Assembly (NCBI GenBank): GCA_947475685.1
Contig: CANJNC010000038.1
Coordinates: 1 to 36,821 of the forward strand
Direction of reading: 5' to 3'
Source of the DNA: Comamonadaceae bacterium
GTDB lineage: Bacteria > Pseudomonadota > Gammaproteobacteria > Burkholderiales > Burkholderiaceae_C
DNA: 36,821 nt
The notes beneath the pieces are model-generated. The model was given only the letters and a program-made list of their open reading frames with translations, did no database searches and was not told the DNA's origin. The stretch's first letter is position 1. The number at the start of each line of letters is the position of its first letter. The translations under genes and the position numbers were made by a program. Of this stretch, positions 1 through 8,158 are shown one piece after another.

Positions 1-245
1 GACAGTTGAAATTTGACCACCCCAGACGCAACGCAAAAAACAGACAAATTGGTTTGATTCTATAAAGTGAATAACTTGAAGCCTTCTAAAGATTGGATGT
101 GATGTTCAGTCGGTCTTTTTAGGCGTCCGATAAAGTCATATTGTCAAGACCTAGGCTCAATAGTATTCTCTACTCCGCTAAGGAGTAATGGACTAGTAGC
201 TCGTTTTATCAAAAACGTTACATTCAATAAACCCCTAAATCAAAC
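1..245. other. Gene-free AT-rich flank downstream of guaA
   Basis: No convincing coding frame is visible here. The first 20 or so bases (GACAGTTGAAATTTGACCAC) remind me of the short terminal repeats of IS21-type elements, but that is memory-based and unconfirmed. A perfect 6-bp inverted repeat (TACTCC/GGAGTA, 171-176 and 182-187, 5-nt loop) could end guaA transcription, although no U-tract follows on either strand. Confidence 0.4.
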
Positions 246-1859
246 TTATTCCCACTCAATCGTAGCTGGGGGCTTGGAACTCACGTCATAAGTTACCCTG
301 TTAATGCCTCGTACTTCATTAATTATTCTTGAAGATACTTTCTTAAGCAGACCATAAGGCAATTCCGCCCAATCGGCAGTCATGAAATCCGAAGTTTGTA
401 CGGCCCTCAGTGCGATCACGTATTCATAAGTTCTGCCGTCCCCCATGACTCCAACACTTTTGACTGGTAAGAAAACAGTGAAAGCTTGAGATGTGAGATC
501 GTACCAAGATTTACCGGTTGCATTGTCCACATAGGCACGCAATTCTTCTATAAAAATATGATCCGCACGCCTAAGCAAATCTGCATACTCCACCTTGACT
601 TCACCCAATATTCGAACACCCAAACCAGGCCCAGGGAAAGGATGTCTATAAACCATCTCTCTAGGTAAACCCAAAGCAATACCTAACTCACGAACCTCGT
701 CTTTGAACAAATCTCTCAATGGCTCCAATAGCTTAAGACCCAATTGTTCAGGCAATCCCCCAACATTGTGATGACTCTTAATGGTGACTGCTTTTTTACT
801 TTTAGCGCCACCGCTCTCGATCACATCAGGATAAATGGTGCCTTGCGCTAGCCACTTTGCACCTTTTGAGCCGGCGGATTTAAGCTTGGCCGCTTGAGCT
901 TTGAACACTGTCACAAACTCTTTGCCAATGATCTTGCGCTTTTGCTCAGGGTCTGTGACGCCTTTTAATTCACTCAAAAATAACTCACTTGCATCAACTC
1001 GAATCACATTGGCCTTTAATTGCCCCTGGAACATGTTCATGACCATGTCGCCCTCATTGAGTCGCAGCAGTCCGTGATCGACAAAAACACAGGTCAATTG
1101 CGCACCAATGGCGCGGTGAATAAGCGCTGCTGCAACGGAGGAATCTACACCACCAGAGAGACCCAAAATAACCTCTTCTTCTCCTACTTGTTCGCGTATG
1201 CTCTTGACGGCCTCTTCAATGTGATCCTTCATCACCCAATCGGCACGCACAGCACAAATTTCAAGCACAAAACGCTCTAATATTTTTTGCCCTAAAACTG
1301 TGTGTGTCACCTCAGGGTGAAACTGAACTCCATAAAACCGCCTGCTCTCGTCTGCCATTCCAGCGATGGGGCAACTTGGCGTACTGGCCATTAATTTGAA
1401 ACCAGTGGGCAACTCAACGACCTTATCGCCGTGACTCATCCAGACTTTGAGCATGCCATGCCCCTGTGGAGTCTCAAAATCACATATGTCGCGCAAAAGA
1501 GCTGTGTGCCCATGAGCGCGAACCTCGGCATAACCAAATTCCCGCGTGCGTCCACTCTCAACTTTGCCACCCAACTGCATGGCCATGGTTTGCATGCCAT
1601 AGCAAATACCTAAAACGGGGACTCCTAATGTGAAAGCCGCTTGCGGTGCCTTGTCTGTCAAGTCCTCATAGACACTGGCATGCGAGCCGGATAAGACGAT
1701 GCCTTTTAATTGATGGGTCCTGGCAAAATCCGTTAACCACTCATTTGAAACGTCGCAAGGATGAACTTCGCAATAAACTTGAGCTTCGCGAATTCGCCTA
1801 GCAATCAACTGAGTGACTTGAGAGCCAAAATCTAAAATTAAAATGGTTTGATGTTGCAT
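246..1859 (-). CDS. guaA: GMP synthase (glutamine-hydrolysing)
   Basis: Converts XMP to GMP with ATP and glutamine, the last step of guanine nucleotide synthesis in the cytoplasm. The 537-residue product has an N-terminal class I glutamine amidotransferase domain with the nucleophile in GICYGMQ (Cys86) and the His181/Glu183 pair in FHPEV. It is followed by the PP-loop ATP pyrophosphatase SGGVDSS (about 235-241) and the C-terminal dimerisation domain, ending in the family-typical ATIEWE. The frame stays open 20 codons further upstream, but the ATG at 1859 gives the canonical start ([14 protein letters not shown]) and places the catalytic residues at E. coli numbering. It lies 99 bases downstream of guaB on the same strand, the usual guaBA pair. 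Complete, with nothing missing. Confidence 0.97.
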   Translation of the reverse strand: MQHQTILILDFGSQVTQLIARRIREAQVYCEVHPCDVSNEWLTDFARTHQLKGIVLSGSHASVYEDLTDKAPQAAFTLGVPVLGICYGMQTMAMQLGGKVESGRTREFGYAEVRAHGHTALLRDICDFETPQGHGMLKVWMSHGDKVVELPTGFKLMASTPSCPIAGMADESRRFYGVQFHPEVTHTVLGQKILERFVLEICAVRADWVMKDHIEEAVKSIREQVGEEEVILGLSGGVDSSVAAALIHRAIGAQLTCVFVDHGLLRLNEGDMVMNMFQGQLKANVIRVDASELFLSELKGVTDPEQKRKIIGKEFVTVFKAQAAKLKSAGSKGAKWLAQGTIYPDVIESGGAKSKKAVTIKSHHNVGGLPEQLGLKLLEPLRDLFKDEVRELGIALGLPREMVYRHPFPGPGLGVRILGEVKVEYADLLRRADHIFIEELRAYVDNATGKSWYDLTSQAFTVFLPVKSVGVMGDGRTYEYVIALRAVQTSDFMTADWAELPYGLLKKVSSRIINEVRGINRVTYDVSSKPPATIEWE

Positions 1860-1958
1860 CTGAGTGTGTTGACAAGGAATCAATAAAATATTGAATCCGC
1901 AAGGATCCAAAATGATCAAGTTAAACTCGATAGTTCTTTTTTAACTCTACTTAAGCGT

Positions 1959-3428
1959 TTAGTCAGCGCGATAGTTCGGAGACTCTTTGGTAATTTGAAC
2001 GTCATGGACATGACTTTCTCGGATACCGGCAGTGGTGATTTCCATAAATTCGGCCCGTTCTTTCAAGTCTTCAATATCTCTACAACCGCAATACCCCATG
2101 CTGGCCTTTAGGCCGCCTGCCATTTGGTAAACAATTGCAACCATTGAGCCTTTATAAGGAACACGGCCCTCGATGCCTTCTGGTACCAATTTATCTGCAT
2201 TGGGATTGGTTCTGCTGGACTCTTGAAAATAACGGTCTGCACTGCCTTGTTGCATTGCTCCAATGCTACCCATTCCACGGTAACTTTTATAGCTTCTTCC
2301 CTGGTACAAAATGACTTCACCTGGTGCCTCTTCAGTCCCAGCAAATATCCCCCCCATCATGACACAAGATGCTCCCGCTGCGATGGCCTTGGCTATGTCG
2401 CCACTGTAACGAATACCACCATCGGCGATCAAAGGCACGCCTGTGCCCATCAGGGCTTGAGCAACATTGTCAATGGCCGTGATTTGAGGCACCCCCACAC
2501 CAGCCACAATACGGGTTGTGCAAATTGATCCTGGCCCTATGCCCACTTTGACTGCATCAGCGCCCGCTTTGACCAAGTCTCGTGCTGCAGCAGCCGTTGC
2601 GATATTGCCTCCCACCACATCCACCTCGGGATAAGTTTGCTTTAACCAGCGCACCCGATCCAATACACCTTGGCTATGACCATGGGCAGTGTCGACGACA
2701 ATGGCATCCACACCAGCTTTGACCAGCAATTGGACGCGTTCAACGGTATCTTCACCCACACCCACTGCAGCACCTACTCTCAAACGGCCTGCACTGTCAC
2801 GCGCTGCGTTAGGGAAACTCGTTTGTTTGGTGATGTCTTTGACCGTGATCAGCCCCTTGAGGACGAAATGTTCGTCAATCACCAATAGCCGCTCAAGCTT
2901 GTACTTGTTCAACAAGGCCTTGGCTTCATGAGCCGTGGTGCCCTCAGGCACCGTAATGAGCTTATTTTGAGGAGTCATGATTTCGCTGACTTTGATATCG
3001 TGGCGGGTTTCAAACCGCAAATCACGTCCAGTGACAATTCCAATCACATGGCCTGCATCACAAACCGGGAAACCTGAAATGCCCAATTGTTCAGAAAGTT
3101 CCAAGACTTGACTGACCGTGTGCTCTGGCGTGATCACCACCGGATCTCTGAGCACACCGCTCTCGTAGCGTTTGACCTTGGAGACTTCTTGGGCTTGTTG
3201 CTGCGGGGTCAAGTTCTTGTGAATAATCCCCATTCCGCCCTCTTGGGCGATGGCAATGGCTAACCTTGCCTCAGTCACTGTGTCCATGGCCGCTGAGACC
3301 AAGGGAAGATTAAGATGAATTCTGCGTGAAAATTGAGTGCTTAAGCGAGTGTCTTTGGGCAAGACCTCAGAGTATGCGGGCACCAATAAGACATCATCAA
3401 AGGTGAGCGCTTTACCTAATAGGCGCAT
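1959..3428 (-). CDS. guaB: IMP dehydrogenase
   Basis: NAD-dependent oxidation of IMP to XMP, the rate-limiting step of guanine nucleotide synthesis. The 489-residue product is a TIM barrel interrupted by a pair of CBS domains (about residues 95-205, starting near [15 protein letters not shown]). The catalytic loop [11 protein letters not shown] has its cysteine near residue 303, and the flap region contains RGMGSIGAM. The open frame extends 33 codons upstream, but the ATG at 3428 has a GGAGG Shine-Dalgarno (plus-strand 3436-3440) seven bases before it and yields the standard N terminus [17 protein letters not shown]. It is the first gene of the guaBA unit and is divergent from the lipoprotein gene at 3606. 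Confidence 0.97.
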   Translation of the reverse strand: MRLLGKALTFDDVLLVPAYSEVLPKDTRLSTQFSRRIHLNLPLVSAAMDTVTEARLAIAIAQEGGMGIIHKNLTPQQQAQEVSKVKRYESGVLRDPVVITPEHTVSQVLELSEQLGISGFPVCDAGHVIGIVTGRDLRFETRHDIKVSEIMTPQNKLITVPEGTTAHEAKALLNKYKLERLLVIDEHFVLKGLITVKDITKQTSFPNAARDSAGRLRVGAAVGVGEDTVERVQLLVKAGVDAIVVDTAHGHSQGVLDRVRWLKQTYPEVDVVGGNIATAAAARDLVKAGADAVKVGIGPGSICTTRIVAGVGVPQITAIDNVAQALMGTGVPLIADGGIRYSGDIAKAIAAGASCVMMGGIFAGTEEAPGEVILYQGRSYKSYRGMGSIGAMQQGSADRYFQESSRTNPNADKLVPEGIEGRVPYKGSMVAIVYQMAGGLKASMGYCGCRDIEDLKERAEFMEITTAGIRESHVHDVQITKESPNYRAD

Positions 3429-3450
3429 GGTCTGGCCTCCAAAACCGTTA

Positions 3451-3481
3451 ATTCTAACGTTTTTACACCCAGCTTTAACAA
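3451..3481 (-). promoter_or_regulatory. Possible sigma-70 promoter of guaBA
   Basis: On the minus strand a TTGTTA box (plus 3476-3481) is followed after 19 bases by TAGAAT (plus 3451-3456), which is five of six to the -10 consensus. Initiation would leave a short leader that includes the GGAGG ribosome site of guaB. The spacer is longer than the ideal 17, so this is only a candidate. Confidence 0.3.
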
Positions 3482-3605
3482 ATCCAAGACGGCCCTTGGG
3501 AACAAAAATTACATCTTCAAAGCCCAAAAACTAGGGTGCAGCCCTAAGAGATGTCCAGGACTAACGGTTATCATCGATTTTTCAAAGCATCCAAGAAAGC
3601 TACCC

Positions 3606-3839
3606 ATGCACAACGCCATTCAGAATGTATCGACCGACCGTCAAAAACCCAATGGAGCAAAGAAACTGGCCCTGAGCGGTCTTCTCGCATTGTTGTGCCT
3701 ATCCATGAGCGCATGCACCATTCTGAGCCTAGCAGATGCAGCCGTATCAAGCACCATATCGGTTATTTCAACAGGTGTGAGCGCAACCACCTCGGTGGTC
3801 AAGGCTGTACTTCCAAGCTCCAAAGAGGCCGCAAAATAA
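3606..3839 (+). CDS. Small putative lipoprotein
   Basis: A 77-residue protein with a basic N-region, a hydrophobic stretch (about LALSGLLALLCLSMSA) and a lipobox ending MSAC, with Cys37 as the predicted lipidation site. The mature part is only about 40 residues, rich in Ser, Thr, Val and Ala (SSTISVISTGVSATTSVVK), a pattern seen in small envelope lipoproteins of unknown function in gamma- and betaproteobacteria. It is likely attached to the outer or inner membrane. The start is uncertain: the N-region before the hydrophobic segment is long, but no later ATG precedes it. Divergent from guaB; a 5-bp hairpin (AGCAC/GTGCT, 3866-3880) without a U-tract lies downstream. Function unknown. Confidence 0.6.
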   Translation: MHNAIQNVSTDRQKPNGAKKLALSGLLALLCLSMSACTILSLADAAVSSTISVISTGVSATTSVVKAVLPSSKEAAK

Positions 3840-3919
3840 TTTCCCTATGGAGCCAAGGTCTTATCAGCACGTCAAGTGCTAAGCAATCAGACTCCCAATT
3901 AACCATATATCTTAGATAG

Positions 3920-4465
3920 ATGCCTTATAAGTTGATTATTTTGTCCTCTCTGGCCTTCCTTGGCCTTCATGAGCTCAATGGTCTTCTATTTAGTCACTTA
4001 TCGCTCAATTCCCATATTTCAATCATCTATTTACCTGGTTTTTTAAGGCTTTTAAATGTTTTGGTCTTGGGCCCAGTGTTTGGAACATTGGCCACAATGC
4101 TTGGTGAAATTTTAATCCTTCCCTTCTTAAACACCATCAACGTCACCGATGCTGCAGATATTTTTTGCTCAGGACTTGGGCCATTGATCGCAATTTATTT
4201 ATTTAAAATAAATCTAAACAGAAGTGTAGACCCCACATTCACGAAAGATTTAGTTTTTCTAGGGCTCATTTATTCATTTTCTAACACCCTTTTACACCAC
4301 CTCGCATGGGCTATCATAGAACCCAGTGCACTTATTTGGAGCATGCAATTCTTTGAAATGATGTTGGGAGACATGAATGGTGTGTTGCTTGGTGCGTTGG
4401 CACTCAAAACAATCGTAAAATTGCCATTCATTCGAAAAAAGATTGATCAATTAGATAAACTGTAA
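3920..4465 (+). CDS. Hypothetical integral membrane protein
   Basis: A 181-residue, strongly hydrophobic protein with about five membrane-spanning segments: an N-terminal one (LIILSSLAFLGLH), one around LLNVLVLGPVFGTLATMLGEILILPF, one around IFCSGLGPLIAIYLF, one around FLGLIYSFSNTLLHHLAWAI, and a C-terminal one near LLGALALKTIV, ending in a basic tail. I do not recognise the family. The general look, a short helix bundle with small-residue turns, recalls MASE-type sensory membrane domains or substrate-capture membrane components, but no signature proves either. It precedes a small winged-helix gene by 46 bases on the same strand and may be controlled by it or linked to it. Parts of the gene are visibly AT-richer than the flanking housekeeping genes, which could mean acquisition. 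Confidence 0.65.
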   Translation: MPYKLIILSSLAFLGLHELNGLLFSHLSLNSHISIIYLPGFLRLLNVLVLGPVFGTLATMLGEILILPFLNTINVTDAADIFCSGLGPLIAIYLFKINLNRSVDPTFTKDLVFLGLIYSFSNTLLHHLAWAIIEPSALIWSMQFFEMMLGDMNGVLLGALALKTIVKLPFIRKKIDQLDKL

Positions 4466-4511
4466 TATACTGCACAGCGTTTCTACTTTATTATTTATTT
4501 TCATCATCACC

Positions 4512-4850
4512 ATGTCACACGAATATATTCGTTTTATCGAAGTTTTAAAAGGTTTGTCCTCTAAAGATGGCAGCACCATAGACCCAGAAGCCAAGCTTTT
4601 ATTGGATGAAATTGCGATCCAGCACTTTAAGAACACTCCTCTCACCGTCTCTGACCTGATGGCCTTGAAACATATTGCTTCGCCTGCGACCATTCATCGC
4701 AAACTTGATAGTTTGCTTCAAGCCAATTTGGTCGAACTCAAATTTGAAGGCGACAATCGTCGCACTAAATTCATCAGCATTACAAAAACTGGCGATCGCT
4801 ACCTTAGCAACCTCTCCAAAGCCATGATCAAAGCAGTCAAACTTGCCTGA
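4512..4850 (+). CDS. Small winged-helix (MarR-like) DNA-binding protein
   Basis: A 112-residue protein whose middle fits a winged helix-turn-helix. Helices run around LLLDEIAIQHF and LTVSDLMAL, the recognition helix is near SPATIHRKLDSLLQANLVE, and the beta wing around FEGDNRRTKFISITKTGDRYL includes the arginine pair expected in MarR-like proteins. The final helix (LSNLSKAMIKAVK) would dimerise. It is shorter than a typical MarR regulator (about 140 residues), lacking much of the N-terminal dimerisation helix. It sits 46 bases after the membrane protein gene and converges on the operon that ends at 4934, so its target may be the membrane protein gene or the neighbouring catabolic operon. The assignment rests on fold pattern only. 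Confidence 0.65.
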   Translation: MSHEYIRFIEVLKGLSSKDGSTIDPEAKLLLDEIAIQHFKNTPLTVSDLMALKHIASPATIHRKLDSLLQANLVELKFEGDNRRTKFISITKTGDRYLSNLSKAMIKAVKLA

Positions 4851-4933
4851 GGTTTTTGGGCGTTTTCTTAATGCCCGCTTTGGTTTTGGTGCCTTCACTT
4901 TCACTGCATTGAATCCAATCTCCCTCAATGCTT

Positions 4934-5695
4934 TTAAGTTAAAGCCAAAACATGAGGGTATATCTCTCTTTGGGTATTGATAAAGTGAGGCCTGGCCTGG
5001 CTGGCCCAAGGAGTTGCTCTGACTGCAAGCCACGCCTTGCTGATCAAAGTCTCTTGACTCAGTAAATCATAACAAGCCAATGACTTGGGACCTGCATCAT
5101 GGTTCAAATAGCGCTTGGCGACCACACATCCAGGCACACTGGCCAAACCTGGTAAATGCTCCTGGGCATACCAATGATCAATTTCAAGCTCCCAACCACT
5201 TTGTACATCGGTCTGAACGACATAGTGAATCAGAGATTTCTCTGATGCAGAGTAGCCCGGCAAATTAGAAATTTGCGTCAATCGTGACAACTCCATTCGC
5301 GTCAAATCAAGCCCATTGCCAACTTTAGCAACGGATAGACTCAAGGATTTTTCAAAAAGCGCACGTAAGACTTCCTTCGCGTCATTCAAAAACGCATCAT
5401 CAATCGCAGTGGCTTGGTGCAAAGACACGTAAACATGAGAAAAGACCAAGGCCTCCTCTTGTCTGAAAACGCAACTCTCCAGCCTGACCTTCAATGGGTG
5501 GCCATTTAGCAGAGGTAAACCGTCAAGTACCCCATGCGCCATATTTCTTAAGGCCGCTTCGATCAGTTCATTCGAAAAAATACCACTCAAAGGAGAGCTG
5601 CTGGCTTTATATTCTTCAAAGTTGGCCATACTCAAATTGATTCGAATCAAAATAACATCTGTGATGAAAGTCTCTCCCACATGCGTTGAACTCAT
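4934..5695 (-). CDS. Two-domain protein: CHMI-like tautomerase region plus EthD-like barrel
   Basis: A 253-residue last gene of the 8158-4934 operon, 15 bases after its neighbour. The C-terminal half (about 150-253) carries the dimeric alpha/beta-barrel pattern WYAQEHLPGL, then PGCVVAKRYLN, then a TPW, typical of EthD-like proteins. The N-terminal half resembles, from memory, 5-carboxymethyl-2-hydroxymuconate isomerase (HpcD/CHMI): compare the strand ALVFSHVYVSLHQA and the helix AKEVLRALFEKSL followed by LTRMELSRL. Family tautomerases depend on an N-terminal proline. Neither possible start supplies one: MSS from the ATG at 5695, or MAN from the in-frame ATG at 5629. If the similarity is real, the domain is probably not a classical tautomerase. 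The start is uncertain because neither ATG has a strong ribosome site. The context suggests a role in ring-cleavage product metabolism. Confidence 0.6.
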   Translation of the reverse strand: MSSTHVGETFITDVILIRINLSMANFEEYKASSSPLSGIFSNELIEAALRNMAHGVLDGLPLLNGHPLKVRLESCVFRQEEALVFSHVYVSLHQATAIDDAFLNDAKEVLRALFEKSLSLSVAKVGNGLDLTRMELSRLTQISNLPGYSASEKSLIHYVVQTDVQSGWELEIDHWYAQEHLPGLASVPGCVVAKRYLNHDAGPKSLACYDLLSQETLISKAWLAVRATPWASQARPHFINTQREIYPHVLALT

Positions 5696-5710
5696 TTTGT
5701 ATGGCTTTTC

Positions 5711-6253
5711 TCAATGACCGATTTGAAGCGCTTCTAAAAATCTCGAGACCATATTGTAAGCAGCCACAGTCGCGACCAAGTCAACTTGTTGTTGAGCGTT
5801 GAAGTGTTGCTTGATTTGCCCATACAAGTCATCTCCCACCGTGATCTCTTTGGTCATGGTGTCTGTGAGTTTGAGCACCAAGACTTGTTCATCGGTATAA
5901 AAATGTGCCGACTGATTGATTGACGTATGGTTCACTTCATAAGCAATATTTTTTAATTGATCAATCGCCTCTTGCTTCACACCAGATTTAAACGCAATGG
6001 GTGCGTGAGCCTCAAATTCATAGGGTGCATTATTCAAAACCGCCACTCTTAGGATAACGAGTTCTTTAATTCCATCGCTCAACGAACTTTTATTGCGAAC
6101 GGCTGAGAGCATTTGCTCCCACCCGTGAGCGATGGGCGGACTGTTTAAAAGTGTTTGATACAAAAGAGAAATTCGACCCCTTTGGGCCAAAATTTCCGCC
6201 TCTTGTTCTTTAAGTTCTGGACGGGTACCTGGAGTAACGGGCTGAATTCGCAT
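5711..6253 (-). CDS. Carboxymuconolactone decarboxylase family protein
   Basis: A 180-residue all-helical protein of the AhpD/CMD superfamily. It shows the core ELVILRVAVLNNAPYEFEAHAPIAFKSGV pattern (split here as ELVILRVAVL, then NNAPYEFEAH), in which Glu79, Glu81 and His83 occupy the usual active-site positions. The CxxC of peroxidase-type AhpD is absent, so a decarboxylase or hydratase-like role on a catabolic intermediate fits better than peroxide reduction. The ATG at 6253 is chosen; an in-frame TTG at 6295 would add 14 hydrophobic residues. There is no Shine-Dalgarno, and the bases directly upstream are a tetranucleotide repeat. Third gene of the 8158-4934 operon, 53 bases after the SDR gene. 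Substrate unknown. Confidence 0.85.
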   Translation of the reverse strand: MRIQPVTPGTRPELKEQEAEILAQRGRISLLYQTLLNSPPIAHGWEQMLSAVRNKSSLSDGIKELVILRVAVLNNAPYEFEAHAPIAFKSGVKQEAIDQLKNIAYEVNHTSINQSAHFYTDEQVLVLKLTDTMTKEITVGDDLYGQIKQHFNAQQQVDLVATVAAYNMVSRFLEALQIGH

Positions 6254-6254
6254 G

Positions 6255-6274
6255 ATAAATAAATAAGTAAGTAA
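6255..6274. repeat. Tetranucleotide repeat abutting the start of the CMD-like gene
   Basis: On the plus strand there are three copies of ATAA followed by two of GTAA, i.e. on the coding strand TTAC TTAC TTAT TTAT TTAT directly before the ATG at 6253. The tract occupies the place where a ribosome-binding site would be expected. Confidence 0.6.
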
Positions 6275-6306
6275 GTTAAAGATAAAAACGATCAAAGGCT
6301 TTGCTC

Positions 6307-7149
6307 TCAGTCACAACGTGCGGACATCCCACCATCGACCACGATCTCTGTGCCTGTCACGAAACGAGACTCGTCACAAGCGAAAAAGAGCGCCGCATTG
6401 GCGCTGTCGCGCCCGTCTCCCATAAAGGGCAACGGAATTCTAGACTGCCTTTGATCCAACAAGGCTTGCACGTCTCCTCCAGAGCGTTGCCCTGCAAGTC
6501 TGACTTCAACCATTGGCGTATGCAACTGCCCTGGAACCACGGTGTTAAAACGAATACTTTGCTTGGCGTACTGAACCGCTAAAACTTTGGACATTTGAAT
6601 GATGCCAGCTTTTGTTGCTGCGTAGGCAATTTGAGCTGAACCGGTCCATCGCGTGCCAGAAGTTGAAGCCATACTGATCACAGATCCATTGTGTTGCTTG
6701 ATCATGTGCGGCAAGACATGTTTGCAAGTCAAGAACACACTCTTTAAGTTGTAGTCAACTTGTGTGTCCCACACATCCTCGGCCATCTCCACAGGACCAC
6801 CCTTTGCGGAGCCCCCCACATTGTTGACCAATACATCAATACGACCAAACGCATCGACACATTTTTCAACGGCCTTTAGAATGGACTCAGAAGACATCAC
6901 ATCACAAGACCCCCCAAAAAATGTGCCCCCGAAAGACTCAATCAAGTCCTTCGTTTCGTTCATCCGCTCTTCGTGCAAGTCCACTCCAAAGACCTTGGCA
7001 CCTTCTTGTGCAAACCTCACCGCAATGGCTCGACCATTGCCCCATCCCGTTCCCACAGAACCCGCACCTGTGATGAAAAGCACGCGCCCGTCAAGGCGCC
7101 TATTTTCTTTGGGCGTCATCTTTAAATTGTTTTGCAATTCACTGGTCAT
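6307..7149 (-). CDS. SDR-family NAD(P)-dependent dehydrogenase
   Basis: A 280-residue classical short-chain dehydrogenase/reductase. It has a glycine-rich cofactor loop that is longer than usual (TGAGSVGTGWGNGRA, about 27-41), Asp57 at the end of beta-2 (GVDLHEE), which favours NAD over NADP, NNVGG at 109-113, catalytic Ser near 162, and YAATK with Tyr176 and Lys180. The C terminus has the common TGTEIVVDGG. The ATG at 7149 is preferred over an adjacent TTG; an ATG at 7119 is also possible. It is the second gene of the 8158-4934 operon, between a LigI-like lactonase and a CMD-like protein, so it probably oxidises a hydroxy or reduces a keto intermediate of the same pathway. The substrate cannot be read from the sequence. 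Confidence 0.93.
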   Translation of the reverse strand: MTSELQNNLKMTPKENRRLDGRVLFITGAGSVGTGWGNGRAIAVRFAQEGAKVFGVDLHEERMNETKDLIESFGGTFFGGSCDVMSSESILKAVEKCVDAFGRIDVLVNNVGGSAKGGPVEMAEDVWDTQVDYNLKSVFLTCKHVLPHMIKQHNGSVISMASTSGTRWTGSAQIAYAATKAGIIQMSKVLAVQYAKQSIRFNTVVPGQLHTPMVEVRLAGQRSGGDVQALLDQRQSRIPLPFMGDGRDSANAALFFACDESRFVTGTEIVVDGGMSARCD

Positions 7150-7246
7150 CAATATTGTCTTTCGTAAAAAATTCTGTTGGCTTAAAACTCAAGAATTTGA
7201 CCGCCATCAAGAAAGCGTTGTCATCGGATCGCTTTTGAAAAATGGA

Positions 7247-8158
7247 TTATTTAAAGCCGTACAAACGCTGCGGATTGTCCACCAATATTTTTTGCATCAA
7301 TGTGCCTTTAGTTGCAATGTGCTCCAAGGCTTGAACAAGCACCCCATCATCTGGAATATGCGTGTGATTTGGATGGGGCCAATCTGAGCCCCATACACAT
7401 TGATCAGGAAATGATTCCACAAGTTTTCGAGCCAACGCTATCCCTCTGAAATAGGGTCGAGCAGGATCATCAAACGGTACACTTTGATCAATTCGATCAA
7501 TACCACTGACTTTGACATGAAAAAGTGGGTTGTGCAACAGTTCAACCAAAGCCGAAAAATCCTCATGGTGCTCGCCCAACTTTGAGTCTACCCGCGCCAT
7601 GTGATCAATGACCACAGGTACCGCACTTTGAGCAAAGGATTTCGAGAGCTCATGAATCAAAGAACTCTCAAAATGCACTTGTAAGTGCATCCCAACCGCT
7701 TTGAGTCTTTGAGTCAATGCGATGATATCCTTTAAGCGTTGAACCCCGGCTTCACCACTCGCACCCCCAAGATGCTTCATGAAATTGAATCGAACCCCCC
7801 TAAAACCAATACCCGCCAATCTTTCAAGCTCAGCATCAGACACATGGGCAGACAGCAAAGCCACGCCCAAATAATTACCTGCCCCGGCTTTGATCGCATC
7901 CTCTACCACTCGATTGTCCAAAGCATGCACCATGGACTGAACAATCACACAGCGTTCAATTCCCATTTGTTTATGCCACTTAAAGAGCATGTCTTTGGGT
8001 GCATCTTGTGGCGTTGATTGCCGCTCTGGATCAAAGGCAAAGACAGCCCTTGGACCAAAGACGTGAACATGCGCATCGCAAGCGCCTTTTGGAAGCACCA
8101 AAGTGGGCTTGCTCGGATGCGGATTAAAGGTTTGAATAACCTTGATGTGATCAAGCAT
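7247..8158 (-). CDS. Amidohydrolase-2 family protein, LigI-like (2-pyrone-4,6-dicarboxylate lactonase type)
   Basis: A 303-residue TIM-barrel hydrolase of the amidohydrolase superfamily (cog3618). It shows GACDAHVHVFGP (His30 and His32), a VIDHMARVD strand and WGSDWPHPN with the catalytic Asp near 259, all close to LigI, which opens the lactone of 2-pyrone-4,6-dicarboxylate in protocatechuate and gallate 4,5-cleavage pathways. The HxH and the Asp are intact, so it should be active. No other lig genes (ligAB, ligC, ligJ, ligK) are in the window, so the real substrate may be a different lactone or dicarboxylate. The ATG at 8158 is chosen over a TTG at 8185. First gene of the operon; next gene 97 bases downstream. 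Confidence 0.88.
   Translation of the reverse strand: MLDHIKVIQTFNPHPSKPTLVLPKGACDAHVHVFGPRAVFAFDPERQSTPQDAPKDMLFKWHKQMGIERCVIVQSMVHALDNRVVEDAIKAGAGNYLGVALLSAHVSDAELERLAGIGFRGVRFNFMKHLGGASGEAGVQRLKDIIALTQRLKAVGMHLQVHFESSLIHELSKSFAQSAVPVVIDHMARVDSKLGEHHEDFSALVELLHNPLFHVKVSGIDRIDQSVPFDDPARPYFRGIALARKLVESFPDQCVWGSDWPHPNHTHIPDDGVLVQALEHIATKGTLMQKILVDNPQRLYGFK

Noticed and set aside
3551-3919. A 122-codon open frame overlapping the small lipoprotein gene
   Set aside because: It covers the lipoprotein gene in another frame, is rich in rare-looking Arg/His/Ser composition and has no ribosome site; the lipoprotein frame has a clear signal sequence and lipobox.
4599-5033. A 144-codon minus-strand frame across the end of the winged-helix gene, with a Lys/Pro-rich stretch
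   Set aside because: It overlaps two better supported convergent genes, and its basic stretch is a by-product of the T- and C-rich gap between them.
5711-6253. AhpD-type alkylhydroperoxidase
   Set aside because: The CxxC pair needed for peroxidase activity is absent, so only the broader CMD family is claimed.
6764-7387. A 207-codon plus-strand frame opposite the SDR gene
   Set aside because: It is antisense to a gene with full SDR motifs and shows no recognisable domain.
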